Source of the DNA: Gammaproteobacteria bacterium
GTDB lineage: Bacteria > Pseudomonadota > Gammaproteobacteria > S012-40
DNA length: 9,072 bases
Assembly (NCBI GenBank): GCA_029864945.1
Contig: JAOTSL010000119.1
Location: forward strand, 1-9,072
Direction of reading: 5' to 3'
Below the pieces are notes generated by a model. It was not told where the DNA came from. It did no database searches and saw only the letters and a list, made by a program, of their open reading frames with translations. The translations under genes were made by a program, and so were the position numbers. This document shows positions 1 to 5,853 of this stretch, in pieces. Each line of letters opens with the position of its first letter. Position 1 is the stretch's first letter.

Positions 1-1
1 C

Positions 2-769
2 CGGCGACTGGTGGTTTCGGACAGTTACCAACAAGCCCATATTACTGCCACTTTTGCAAATGTCGGTTCAAAACGATACGTGGAAATTTTGGATAAAGTC
101 GAACCGGAAATAGACGAAATATTCGGAGAACTGCAACAAAACTATCCCGCAATGAAAATCACAACAACTGGTGGCATGACGCTTTTTTCAAAACTACTGG
201 ATTTATTAAGCTGGTCTCAGATAAAGGGCTTTGGCATTGCGCTCGCTCTTATTTCAGTCATCTTGTTTCTGGTTTTGTCATCAGTAAAACTGGGCTTTAT
301 CGCACTTTATCCAAATTTATTCCCACTGGTAGTCATGTTTGGATTAATGGGGTACTTAAAAATACCATTAGACGTTGATACGCTGATAGTCGCCCCACTG
401 ATGATCGGCATTGTGGTCGACGACACAATTCACTTTTTGAATCATTATCGGGCTGAGGTACAAAAACACGGTGATGTACACAAAGGCATTCAAATCGCCT
501 TTAGGGAGGTTGGTCAGGCAATCGCCTTTACCTCTATTATTCTTGCACTCAGTTTTATGGCAATGATGTTTATGGATCATCAGGGCCTAAAACATTTTGG
601 CATACTCAGTTCAATCACCATTATCACCGCATTAATCGCTGAACTGTTTTTACTGCCGGCACTACTGGTAAAAGCAAATGCAAACCTGGGAGTGATTTCT
701 ACGACAAACGAGAAGCAACATCAGTCAGACAACTTATCGGGAGCAATAAAAAATGAAAAACTGGCTTAA
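2..769 (+). CDS. MMPL/RND-superfamily exporter, C-terminal part (5' end outside window)
   Basis: This is the C-terminal third of an inner-membrane RND-superfamily exporter (MMPL / sterol-sensing-like type), driven by the proton gradient. The frame is open to the left edge, so the first GTG (base 11) is not the true start; whole proteins of this family are usually about 750-900 residues and only about 255 are visible. After a short periplasmic piece come five hydrophobic segments, roughly at bases 218-285, 290-358, 378-435, 500-570 and 593-665. The third carries GIVVDDTIH, the acidic pair typical of the proton relay of this superfamily. The polar tail is short. The stop overlaps the next gene by 17 bases, so the genes are very probably translationally coupled. 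The LolA-like and outer-membrane partners downstream suggest a lipid or other hydrophobic substrate; which one cannot be read here. Confidence 0.9.
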   Translation, partial: RRLVVSDSYQQAHITATFANVGSKRYVEILDKVEPEIDEIFGELQQNYPAMKITTTGGMTLFSKLLDLLSWSQIKGFGIALALISVILFLVLSSVKLGFIALYPNLFPLVVMFGLMGYLKIPLDVDTLIVAPLMIGIVVDDTIHFLNHYRAEVQKHGDVHKGIQIAFREVGQAIAFTSIILALSFMAMMFMDHQGLKHFGILSSITIITALIAELFLLPALLVKANANLGVISTTNEKQHQSDNLSGAIKNEKLA

Positions 770-1622
770 TAGTTTCATCATAATAGGTCTAGGTTGTACT
801 AATGTTTATGCATTAGAAGCGCGCGACATAGCACAGAAAATATTTGACCGCGAAGATGGGTATAGTCAATTTTCCGAACAGACAATTGCCACCTGTAAAT
901 ATGCCATTAAAAACAGAAGAATCAAGTGCAGTGAAAAACCACGTGTTAAAGTCATCGAATCGGCAGTAAAGGATTATGGTGACAGTGGAAAAGATAAAAA
1001 ATCCATCATGATCATTCTCGCACCCCCATCCGAACGTGGCATTGGCTTTTTACAGTACGATTACGACAACCAGGATAAAGACTCTGATCAATGGATGTAT
1101 CTGTCCGCCTTAGGTAAAGTTAAGCGTATTGTTTCAGGGAATGACAACGAGCCAAAAACCGGCACTTTGTTCGGCTCTGAATTCGGGTATGAAGATACTG
1201 AACAACGCCATATTGACGACTTCACCTATAAAATATTGAAAGAAGAAGTTTACCGTAAACGCAATTGCTGGGTTCTGGAGTCACGTCCTGTGCCAGGCTA
1301 TGCCAGAAAAAGTAATTATTCCCGAATAGAACAATGGATCGATAAAGAGCGCTTCACCCCGTTAAAAATAAAAATGTACGATCGAAGAGGAAAACTCATT
1401 AAGCAAATGAGTTTTAGCGAATACACAAAACAAGATGACATCTGGGTAGCGAAAAAACTGAACATGAATAATGTTCAAAGTAGACGTATTAGCACCATGA
1501 AAATGAAATATGTGTCGCTCAATGTGGCAGTTGATGATGCCATTATGTCTCAACGCACACTCACTGACGGCGCTTTTCGTGAGAAATATTTAATGGAATT
1601 GCGCAATAAATCTGGCGGTTAG
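753..1622 (+). CDS. Outer membrane lipoprotein-sorting (LolA-like) periplasmic protein
   Basis: A 289-residue exported protein of the LolA-like 'outer membrane lipoprotein-sorting protein' family (the type paired with RND exporters, not LolA itself). Residues 1-20 form a signal peptide: Lys near the start, hydrophobic NSFIIIGLG core, cleavage likely after VYA. The diagnostic region is near residues 110-150: DQWMYLSALGKVKRI, then GTLFGSEFGYED, matching the family's DQW-YLPAL-RVRRI and SFMGSDF-YEDL blocks. The rest alternates short strands, as expected of a half-barrel that shelters an acyl chain. The ATG lies inside the end of the exporter gene, and the next gene starts 3 bases after the stop, so this is the middle of an operon. 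It probably carries or hands over the exporter's hydrophobic substrate in the periplasm. Family call firm; substrate unknown. Confidence 0.85.
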   Translation: MKNWLNSFIIIGLGCTNVYALEARDIAQKIFDREDGYSQFSEQTIATCKYAIKNRRIKCSEKPRVKVIESAVKDYGDSGKDKKSIMIILAPPSERGIGFLQYDYDNQDKDSDQWMYLSALGKVKRIVSGNDNEPKTGTLFGSEFGYEDTEQRHIDDFTYKILKEEVYRKRNCWVLESRPVPGYARKSNYSRIEQWIDKERFTPLKIKMYDRRGKLIKQMSFSEYTKQDDIWVAKKLNMNNVQSRRISTMKMKYVSLNVAVDDAIMSQRTLTDGAFREKYLMELRNKSGG

Positions 1623-1625
1623 TTT

Positions 1626-2972
1626 ATGAAATATTCTCACGTATCAGCCTTATCTTTGGTTTTACTTTGCCAACAATCCTTCGCTGAAAGTAATGAACCT
1701 GTTGGAATTGAAGAAATGTTAGATGCCACTGTTGAGTTTGACATGCCTTTGGAGATTGAGTACACAACAGAAAAGAGCAAAGAAACACCTCTTCGAGATA
1801 AAGACCTAAGATTTGGCTTAGCTTATCAGGCCGGTCTTGATTTAAACAAACTTGACTCGGTCACCAGCAATCGTTTTGATTCCCGCTTGCAGTGGGAAAA
1901 GTTGTTACAGAAAAATTTTTACATTACTGCCGATGGTAAATTTATAGTTCGCTTTAACGGTGATCAAAATCTTGATAACAGTGAAACGTACTCGACAGAA
2001 TTTCGTGTTAAAGACTTTAATGTTCAAACACAAGTTTCTCAACTAGGTATTAAAGCGGGTTACCAGACAATTATTTGGGGAGAAATGGACAGTGCCCCCA
2101 TAAACGATGTCATGTCACCCTGGGATTATTCTGAATTTGCCTTCACCACGCCTGAAGATGCGAGAATTGGACAGGGGTCAGTGGTTATTGATTTATTTTC
2201 TTCGCAAACCAATCTCTCACTAGCTTTTACGCCTTACCCGCTGGCAAACCGTTTTCCTGGAGGTGAAGCATCCGCTTTATTGGCCATCATTTTAGGCTCA
2301 GACAATTACACGATTAATGATAATTATCCTCGCCTCGGGAAAGATTATGAATTAGGTGCACGACTAAAACACACCGTAGGGTCTTTTGATATCGCCATTT
2401 ACGCTGCGCAAACCCTAAGTGATATTCCACGATTTGAATTACGTTCCCCGGCAAACGCAAGCACTCCAAACTTTGACCTTTCCTACCCGCAATATGAATC
2501 AATTGGCTTGAGTGCTAATTACGGTAAGGGAAGCTTTCTATGGAAATATGAAAACGCATTTAAAAACAATGTTTACTTCCCGTCACAAACTGCTGTTTTT
2601 CGCGACACGATCGAAAATGCCGTCGGCACTGATTACAACGCGAATGGCGCATATAACTTAAGCCTGGAACTCTATAACCAGACAATACTCAACGGTGATG
2701 GGCAATTAACCGGGTATAACTCAAACAACAGTCAACTAATGATGAGATGGAATAAAAATTATTTGCATGACACCTTATCCGCCATTTACTATTTCAGTTA
2801 TCAATTGCAATACGAAGATATTACACAGAGTTTAGCTCTACAATATGCGATAAATGATTATTGGCGCATTGACTTAAATGCAACCTTGTTTGACGTAAAA
2901 AATAGCAACTCCCCCAACGCTTTTATCGACGACTGGGATCAAGTATCATTTCGGATCAACTTAACCATTTAA
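1626..2972 (+). CDS. Outer-membrane beta-barrel protein, partner of RND/LolA-like operon
   Basis: A 448-residue protein with a signal peptide at residues 1-20 (MKYSHVSALSLVLLCQQSFA, cleavage before ESN). A short acidic linker follows (about residues 21-60). The remainder has alternating aromatic/polar strands typical of an outer-membrane barrel, with paired repeats such as 'RLQWEKLLQKNFYITADGKF' and 'YWRIDLNATLF'. The last residues, FRINLTI, form a final amphipathic strand but end in Ile rather than the usual Phe. It is of the size and pattern of the DUF1302-like or porin-like barrels found beside MMPL exporters and LolA-like proteins; I cannot fix the exact family by eye. It follows the LolA-like gene by 3 bases and closes the operon. 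Its likely role is the outer-membrane end of the export route; this is inferred from context. Confidence 0.75.
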   Translation: MKYSHVSALSLVLLCQQSFAESNEPVGIEEMLDATVEFDMPLEIEYTTEKSKETPLRDKDLRFGLAYQAGLDLNKLDSVTSNRFDSRLQWEKLLQKNFYITADGKFIVRFNGDQNLDNSETYSTEFRVKDFNVQTQVSQLGIKAGYQTIIWGEMDSAPINDVMSPWDYSEFAFTTPEDARIGQGSVVIDLFSSQTNLSLAFTPYPLANRFPGGEASALLAIILGSDNYTINDNYPRLGKDYELGARLKHTVGSFDIAIYAAQTLSDIPRFELRSPANASTPNFDLSYPQYESIGLSANYGKGSFLWKYENAFKNNVYFPSQTAVFRDTIENAVGTDYNANGAYNLSLELYNQTILNGDGQLTGYNSNNSQLMMRWNKNYLHDTLSAIYYFSYQLQYEDITQSLALQYAINDYWRIDLNATLFDVKNSNSPNAFIDDWDQVSFRINLTI

Positions 2973-2974
2973 GG

Positions 2975-2987
2975 CGAAGCCGCTTCG
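2975..2987 (+). terminator. Small hairpin after the exporter operon, weak terminator candidate
   Basis: CGAAG / CTTCG arms with a CCG loop lie 2 bases after the barrel gene's stop codon. No T-run follows, so this is at best a weak or Rho-assisted terminator, or an mRNA 3'-end stabiliser. Confidence 0.25.
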
Positions 2988-3079
2988 GTTCCATATTCAC
3001 ATTAAATCCTTCTTCCTATTTTGAAAAATTAGGGACAGGCCTTACTATTCACATAATACAACCTTTAAAGAGCGCTTTT

Positions 3080-3121
3080 CTTATATGAAGAGGTGAATAT
3101 AAGTGTTCACTAAAGGTCTGC
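3080..3121 (+). repeat. Stem-loop repeat, copy A
   Basis: A perfect dyad CTTATAT (3080-3086) / ATATAAG (3097-3103) with a 10-base loop is followed by TTCACTAAAGGTCTGC (3106-3121). Bases 3095-3121 match 4579-4605 at 25 of 27 positions, in the same orientation. The loops of the two copies differ while the CTTAT...ATAAG pairing is kept in both, which suggests the hairpin itself matters. The family is unidentified, probably a dispersed REP-like element. Confidence 0.7.
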
Positions 3122-3241
3122 AATTGGCCGAAATGCTCAGATGTACTTCGCCGGACGTTTACGGTGTATGTAGTGGCATAGTTAATTTGGCCACCTAACT
3201 AGAGGTGATATCATATCCCTCACAATTATTTAGGTGACAAT

Positions 3242-3649
3242 ATGACCAAACGAACAAGAGCAACATTTAAACCCGAATTTACTTTGACCCCCAAGAGTTC
3301 AAATGAATTCAAAGGCGGACTTTGCGCACCATTTACACCTCCGGCAACACCTGGAATGACAGTAACTAATGCTATTAGAAATCATCAAATAAATAGCAAT
3401 ACGTTTCCAACACGAGGGATATCCACAACGACAGATTTTAATGTTGCATGTATGTATGCAGCTTCAAATAGATATATTGCCGTAATCGACAGAGATAACC
3501 TGAAGTCTCATTATATAGCTGAATATATAGTTAAAGATCATCTTTACTTGAGTGACGTTAAAGAAACTGAAGATAGCGAAGTAATTTTAGTTAGTGAGAA
3601 TAATGGCATTTACCCAAAAGAAATTATTTATGAAATAGTTACGTTATAA
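3242..3649 (+). CDS. Small protein with ADP-ribosyltransferase-like motifs (putative toxin)
   Basis: A 135-residue cytoplasmic protein with no signal peptide or membrane segment. I do not recognise a named family, but its layout resembles R-S-E class ADP-ribosyltransferases. There is an early Arg-Ala-Thr (R6-A7-T8), then GISTTTDFNVACMYA (residues 59-73), whose S61-T62-T63 fits the STS strand-helix. After it come a YIAVIDRDNL strand-turn and late acidic EDSEVILVSE (110-119), where E113 could be the catalytic Glu. The closing PKEIIYEI strand also fits. At 135 residues it is short for the family, and the Arg assignment is uncertain. The start is set by AGGTGA 5 bases upstream; the frame has a stop shortly before. 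It lies between stem-loop repeat copies with a HEPN-like gene downstream, in a toxin-rich island. No antitoxin is evident. It could instead be another small alpha/beta protein. Confidence 0.5.
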   Translation: MTKRTRATFKPEFTLTPKSSNEFKGGLCAPFTPPATPGMTVTNAIRNHQINSNTFPTRGISTTTDFNVACMYAASNRYIAVIDRDNLKSHYIAEYIVKDHLYLSDVKETEDSEVILVSENNGIYPKEIIYEIVTL

Positions 3650-3676
3650 TACGCCGTCACGTTATTTGCGACTTCA

Positions 3677-3700
3677 ACGTTAACAGGACATCCACAATAA
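3677..3700 (+). repeat. TTAACAGGACA motif, copy 1
   Basis: This motif, beginning ACGTTAACAGGACATCCA, lies 27 bases after the ART-like stop. It matches 4311-4335 with one indel and about three substitutions. Both copies sit at the 3' end of a gene in this island. I associate this motif (reverse: GGGTGTCCTGTTAA) with REP-like dispersed repeats; this is inference. Confidence 0.5.
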
Positions 3701-3727
3701 CTTATTAATTTCCATAGAGATCCGAGC

Positions 3728-4318
3728 ATGGACGAAAAAGTAAGAGCATCATGGGAGAGAGCACTTCATCCAGAGACGCTTAAATCAAATATCATCACAG
3801 CATCAATTTTTTCGATGGCTTTTGAAATGCTTAAAAGTAGCATTATCGAAAAAATAGAGGGCTTCTTTACAAATGGCTTTGATGAAAACGGGATGATTCT
3901 TAGCCCAGAGTATAAGGAAAAAGTCCTTTCTCTTAATCGAAGCGCTCTGTATGCGTCATTGAAATGGCTACAAGATATGAGCGCCATTGATGATAAAGAT
4001 TTAGAAAAATTTGAACATATCAAAAGGTGTCGTAACACATTGACGCACGAGATGCTTACTTTCGCTTCATCGGGCGTAGATTTTGAGGTGGCTGAAGTAT
4101 TTGAAGAGATGGTAGGCCTTCTCCGAAAAATAGAAATATGGTGGTTTGAAAATTTAGAAATGGCAATAGATCCAGAATCCTACCCAGAAGATCTTAATTT
4201 AGAACAAGTCATTCCTGGCCCAGTCTGGAGTCTTCAAATGCTTATAGATGTTGCGCTAGGGCCGGAAGAAGAGGCTAGGAAATATTATGATCACTTCGTT
4301 GCAAACGCTGACGTTTAA
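3728..4318 (+). CDS. HEPN-like all-helical protein, function unassigned
   Basis: A 196-residue soluble protein predicted mostly helical, with no signal peptide. After an N-terminal helical region (to about residue 47) and a short loop, residues 90-110 read DLEKFEHIKRCRNTLTHEM. R102-N103-TLT-H107 fits the R-x4-6-H motif of HEPN ribonucleases, with a polar residue after the Arg as is usual. The helix before it (about 67-86) and the acidic helix after it (about 113-140) fit the HEPN bundle. HEPN proteins often act as toxins or abortive-infection RNases, but many are not nucleases, and no nucleotidyltransferase antitoxin is adjacent. The ATG is preceded by GAGA 7 bases upstream. The stop lies inside a repeat motif and a strong terminator follows. 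It may be co-transcribed with the ART-like gene 78 bases upstream. Gene call good, HEPN call moderate. Confidence 0.6.
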   Translation: MDEKVRASWERALHPETLKSNIITASIFSMAFEMLKSSIIEKIEGFFTNGFDENGMILSPEYKEKVLSLNRSALYASLKWLQDMSAIDDKDLEKFEHIKRCRNTLTHEMLTFASSGVDFEVAEVFEEMVGLLRKIEIWWFENLEMAIDPESYPEDLNLEQVIPGPVWSLQMLIDVALGPEEEARKYYDHFVANADV

Positions 4319-4335
4319 CAGGACACCCAAGATAA
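4311..4335 (+). repeat. TTAACAGGACA motif, copy 2
   Basis: This copy, beginning ACGTTTAACAGGACACCCA, is related to 3677-3700. It overlaps the stop codon of the HEPN-like gene, so the repeat supplies the end of that reading frame. That suggests the repeat arrived with, or defines the edge of, this gene. Confidence 0.5.
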
Positions 4336-4343
4336 ATTCGTGT

Positions 4344-4374
4344 GCATGGGGTCAGATCTTGCCCCGTGCTTTTT
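4344..4374 (+). terminator. Rho-independent terminator after the HEPN-like gene
   Basis: Arms GCATGGGG (4344-4351) and CCCCGTGC (4362-4369) pair over 8 bp with one G-U, around a 10-base loop containing AGATCT, followed by TTTTT (4370-4374). It lies 26 bases after the stop. Part of it (GGGTCAGATCTTG...CCGTGC.TTTTA) recurs inside the 139-bp repeat near 5768-5793, so the terminator seems to be made from a dispersed repeat. Confidence 0.7.
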
Positions 4375-4400
4375 AGTGTTTAGTAGATAAATTTAAAAAG

Positions 4401-4419
4401 TAAAGAATAAAGAATAAAG
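4401..4419. repeat. Short tandem repeat, unit TAAAGAA
   Basis: Two full units and a partial third of TAAAGAA, ending at the start of the 139-bp repeat copy 1. Possibly slippage at a repeat boundary. Confidence 0.6.
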
Positions 4420-4552
4420 GGGTCAAACCTATTTCATATAACTCAAAATAATTCTCGCCGATTCTAGTCGTTTATCCAAGAAATAATCGGTCAAGCAGGA
4501 AAAGGGGCAGGTGTTAATCCGTGCGTTTTAAGAAAAAATATCGTGGATATAG
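4414..4552 (+). repeat. 139-bp direct repeat, copy 1
   Basis: It starts ATAAAGGGGTCAAACC and ends ATCGTGGATATAG. It aligns without gaps to 5678-5816, same orientation and same length, with 10 mismatches by my count (about 93% identity). Nine of the ten mismatches fall between 4487 and 4516; the outer parts are almost identical. It lies 3' of the RES toxin, and copy 2 lies at the broken 5' end of the antitoxin, so the copies bracket that module. On the minus strand both copies keep a short open frame ending in a TAG (LDKRLESARIILSY), which may be the relic of a gene end. The family is unidentified. Confidence 0.9.
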
Positions 4553-4558
4553 TGTCTG

Positions 4559-4605
4559 CTTATCACATTTTCCTGTGAGAATATAAGAATTCACTAAAGG
4601 TCTGC
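4559..4605 (+). repeat. Stem-loop repeat, copy B
   Basis: CTTAT (4559-4563) can pair with ATAAG (4583-4587), and CACA (4564-4567) with TGTG (4574-4577); TTCACTAAAGGTCTGC (4590-4605) follows. Bases 4579-4605 match copy A (3095-3121) at 25 of 27 positions. GTCTGCT occurs at both edges (4554-4560 and 4600-4606). The two copies bracket the ART-like and HEPN-like genes. Confidence 0.7.
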
Positions 4606-4622
4606 TCCGTGCCGTTTTGTTA

Positions 4623-4652
4623 AAAATATATGGGGAAAGGAAAATATATTTT
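4623..4652 (-). terminator. AT-rich hairpin downstream of the RES toxin
   Basis: Arms AAAATATAT and ATATATTTT (9 bp, all A-T) enclose a 12-base purine-rich loop, 30 bases past the toxin stop on the minus strand, where the second arm ends in a T-run. The stem is weak, so it is only a possible terminator. Confidence 0.35.
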
Positions 4653-4682
4653 ATCGAAAAAAATAAGATGCCAATTTGATTA

Positions 4683-5384
4683 TTAGGTGCTAGGTAGACC
4701 TAATGAACGTAACTCTAGCACGTCAATGATAGTTTCCCCGTCCCAGTGATATGCAAGATGTGCCCCCTGATGCACAACACCAAGTGCAGAGGGTCGAAAT
4801 ACCGCAGCACATGCGCCATCTGAATTTCGCACACTGTTGTAAAGAATGCCCCAGCTGTTTTCTGCTCGCAATTTTGCACCCAACTGTTGTGCTGGCCCAT
4901 ATTTTTCAGGATCAGAATTAAAATATTTTGCGTTGCCGGCTTGTGTGCTTCTTAAATCATGATAGGGGCGTTTATTCAAACGACCGGTATAGACACGCAT
5001 AACAAATGACGTTGCAGGGTCATTGGATTCTTTCGCCCAGCGTTGAACATGAAAAAGAGATTCTGTAACAGCTGTCTTTTGTGAATCAGCGGCGTAATAG
5101 ACGCTATAGTCTCCATTGGTAAATCGACTGCCCGATGGGTTTAGGTGAGTAAATGCCGCCATAATCGGGGTAGTGCCGGGACCGGCGATGCGATCTTCAG
5201 GAGCAATCAGTGAGATCTGTCCCATCTCATCTCTCATGCGTGGATTAGTAAGAGACTCGACATAAAATATCGCTTCCAGATCCGCGGGGTCACTCACGTT
5301 GTCAAACACGCTGACTGGCGGAAATCGACTACTGATAATACGATATGCTTTGCGCCACGTTTCTTCCGTAATAGGAGTGGTCAA
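4683..5384 (-). CDS. RES-domain toxin (NAD+-degrading type)
   Basis: A 233-residue RES-family toxin of the Xre/RES type II toxin-antitoxin systems. Characterised members break down cellular NAD+ (phosphorolysis or hydrolysis) and share a fold with ADP-ribosyltransferases. The expected active-site residues are present. GSRFTNGDYSVYYA gives R87 and Y97, KTAVTES gives E108, and YNSVRNSDGACAAVFRP gives S184 in the family's final block. Length and order are normal, with no internal stop. The start is TTG at 5384, whose first bases overlap the antitoxin's TGA (TTGA); the GGGGC before it (5389-5393) could serve as ribosome binding site. Such coupling is usual for antitoxin-then-toxin pairs. What is odd is that the antitoxin gene is cut (see 5381-5680), so this toxin seems to lack its own control and neutraliser. 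Expression may therefore be silent or driven from elsewhere. Confidence 0.88.
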   Translation of the reverse strand: MTTPITEETWRKAYRIISSRFPPVSVFDNVSDPADLEAIFYVESLTNPRMRDEMGQISLIAPEDRIAGPGTTPIMAAFTHLNPSGSRFTNGDYSVYYAADSQKTAVTESLFHVQRWAKESNDPATSFVMRVYTGRLNKRPYHDLRSTQAGNAKYFNSDPEKYGPAQQLGAKLRAENSWGILYNSVRNSDGACAAVFRPSALGVVHQGAHLAYHWDGETIIDVLELRSLGLPST

Positions 5385-5680
5385 AGAATGCCCCGACGCG
5401 CATCAAGGTGCTGGCGAATCACATATAAATCTGCAACCTGACCACCTAAAAGCCGGTCTATTGGTGGATGACCATTAAACAGTACATTTGTGTTTGAGCG
5501 CTTTAACCAATTATCGGCAAGTGATTCATCACTGTAGATCAGGTGTAGTGCTTTATATATCCCTAAAACATAGGAAATTCTCTCCAGTGTATCCGGATTA
5601 ACCTGTGCGAGGTTTGGTTGCTTCTTCCATCTGAAATAAGTGCTATCAGCGGTACCTAATAAGGTTTTGCCCTCCTGATA
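5381..5680 (-). pseudogene. Xre/MbcA/ParS-type antitoxin, N-terminally truncated
   Basis: Reading the minus strand from 5680 gives 99 codons then TGA (5383-5381). The protein opens within the helix-turn-helix: EGKTLLGTADSTYFRWKK, the recognition-helix part. It continues through LERISYVLGIYKALHLIY and DNWLKRSN to FNGHPPIDRLLGGQVADLYV and ends HLDARRGIL. This is the classic C-terminal toxin-binding domain (DUF2384) of antitoxins paired with RES toxins. Whole antitoxins are usually about 120-170 residues, so some 30-60 N-terminal residues are missing. The frame meets TGA at 5689-5687 inside the 139-bp repeat copy 2, and there is no ATG, GTG or TTG in frame until a GTG about 20 codons before the end. 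The break coincides with the repeat edge (5677/5678). It is therefore a disrupted gene; a non-standard start making only the toxin-binding part is conceivable but unsupported. Confidence 0.85.
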
Positions 5681-5816
5681 AAGGGGTCAAACCTATTTCG
5701 TATAACTCAAAATAATTCTCGCCGATTCTAGTCGTTTATCCAAGAAATAAGAGGTCAAGCAAGACGAGGGTCAGATCTTGATCCGTGCGTTTTAAGAAAA
5801 AATATCGTGGATATAG
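5678..5816 (+). repeat. 139-bp direct repeat, copy 2
   Basis: It is collinear with 4414-4552 (10 mismatches, no gaps). Its left edge replaces the N-terminal part of the antitoxin gene. Inside, GGGTCAGATCTTGATCC (about 5768-5784) can fold as a small hairpin and resembles the terminator at 4344-4374; in copy 1 this core has diverged. The right edge runs into GACCGTAGGTTGGG at 5817-5830, next to the IS4-family remnant. Confidence 0.9.
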
Positions 5817-5833
5817 GACCGTAGGTTGGGGTG

Positions 5834-5851
5834 CAATGTCATTAACTTAAG
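5834..5851. repeat. Candidate terminal inverted repeat of the IS4-family element
   Basis: CAATGTCATTAACTTAAG lies 2 bases beyond the transposase stop, where an insertion-sequence end is expected. It resembles ends I associate with IS4-type elements of Gammaproteobacteria. No matching inverted copy is found upstream of the transposase, consistent with loss of that end. Confidence 0.35.
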
Positions 5852-5853
5852 CA

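Larger units (their letters stand above)
2973..3241. other. Intergenic mosaic between the exporter operon and the ART-like gene
   Basis: No gene is visible. The left half holds 'gggacaggccttactattc' (about 3031-3049), a phrase I associate with remnants of REP-associated (Y1) transposons in marine Gammaproteobacteria; that recollection cannot be checked here. The middle holds a stem-loop repeat (3080-3121). The right end holds a small inverted repeat CACCT/AGGTG (about 3192-3207) and the ribosome binding site AGGTGA (3232-3237) of the next gene. No convincing -35/-10 pair was found. Confidence 0.5.
4319..4682. other. Gene-free stretch between HEPN-like gene and RES toxin
   Basis: This 364-base stretch separates two convergent genes. 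It is almost fully occupied by repeat material: the repeat-derived terminator, a TAAAGAA tandem, the 139-bp repeat copy 1, stem-loop repeat copy B and an AT-rich hairpin next to the toxin's 3' end. No credible coding region is seen on either strand. Confidence 0.6.

Noticed and set aside
368..580. Minus-strand frames inside the exporter, LolA-like, barrel, HEPN-like, RES and DUF4386 genes (e.g. 368-580, 1362-1553, 3766-4038, 7967-8236).
   Set aside because: They lie opposite or out of frame with well-supported genes, have no family features or good ribosome binding sites, and are shadows of coding sequence.
3650..4400. Integron cassette array (attC sites) around the two small genes; GTTTAAC at 4313-4319 fits one core box.
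   Set aside because: No matching GTTRRRY partner box at a suitable distance, no palindromic attC arms, and the first motif copy lacks the core box. No integrase is present.
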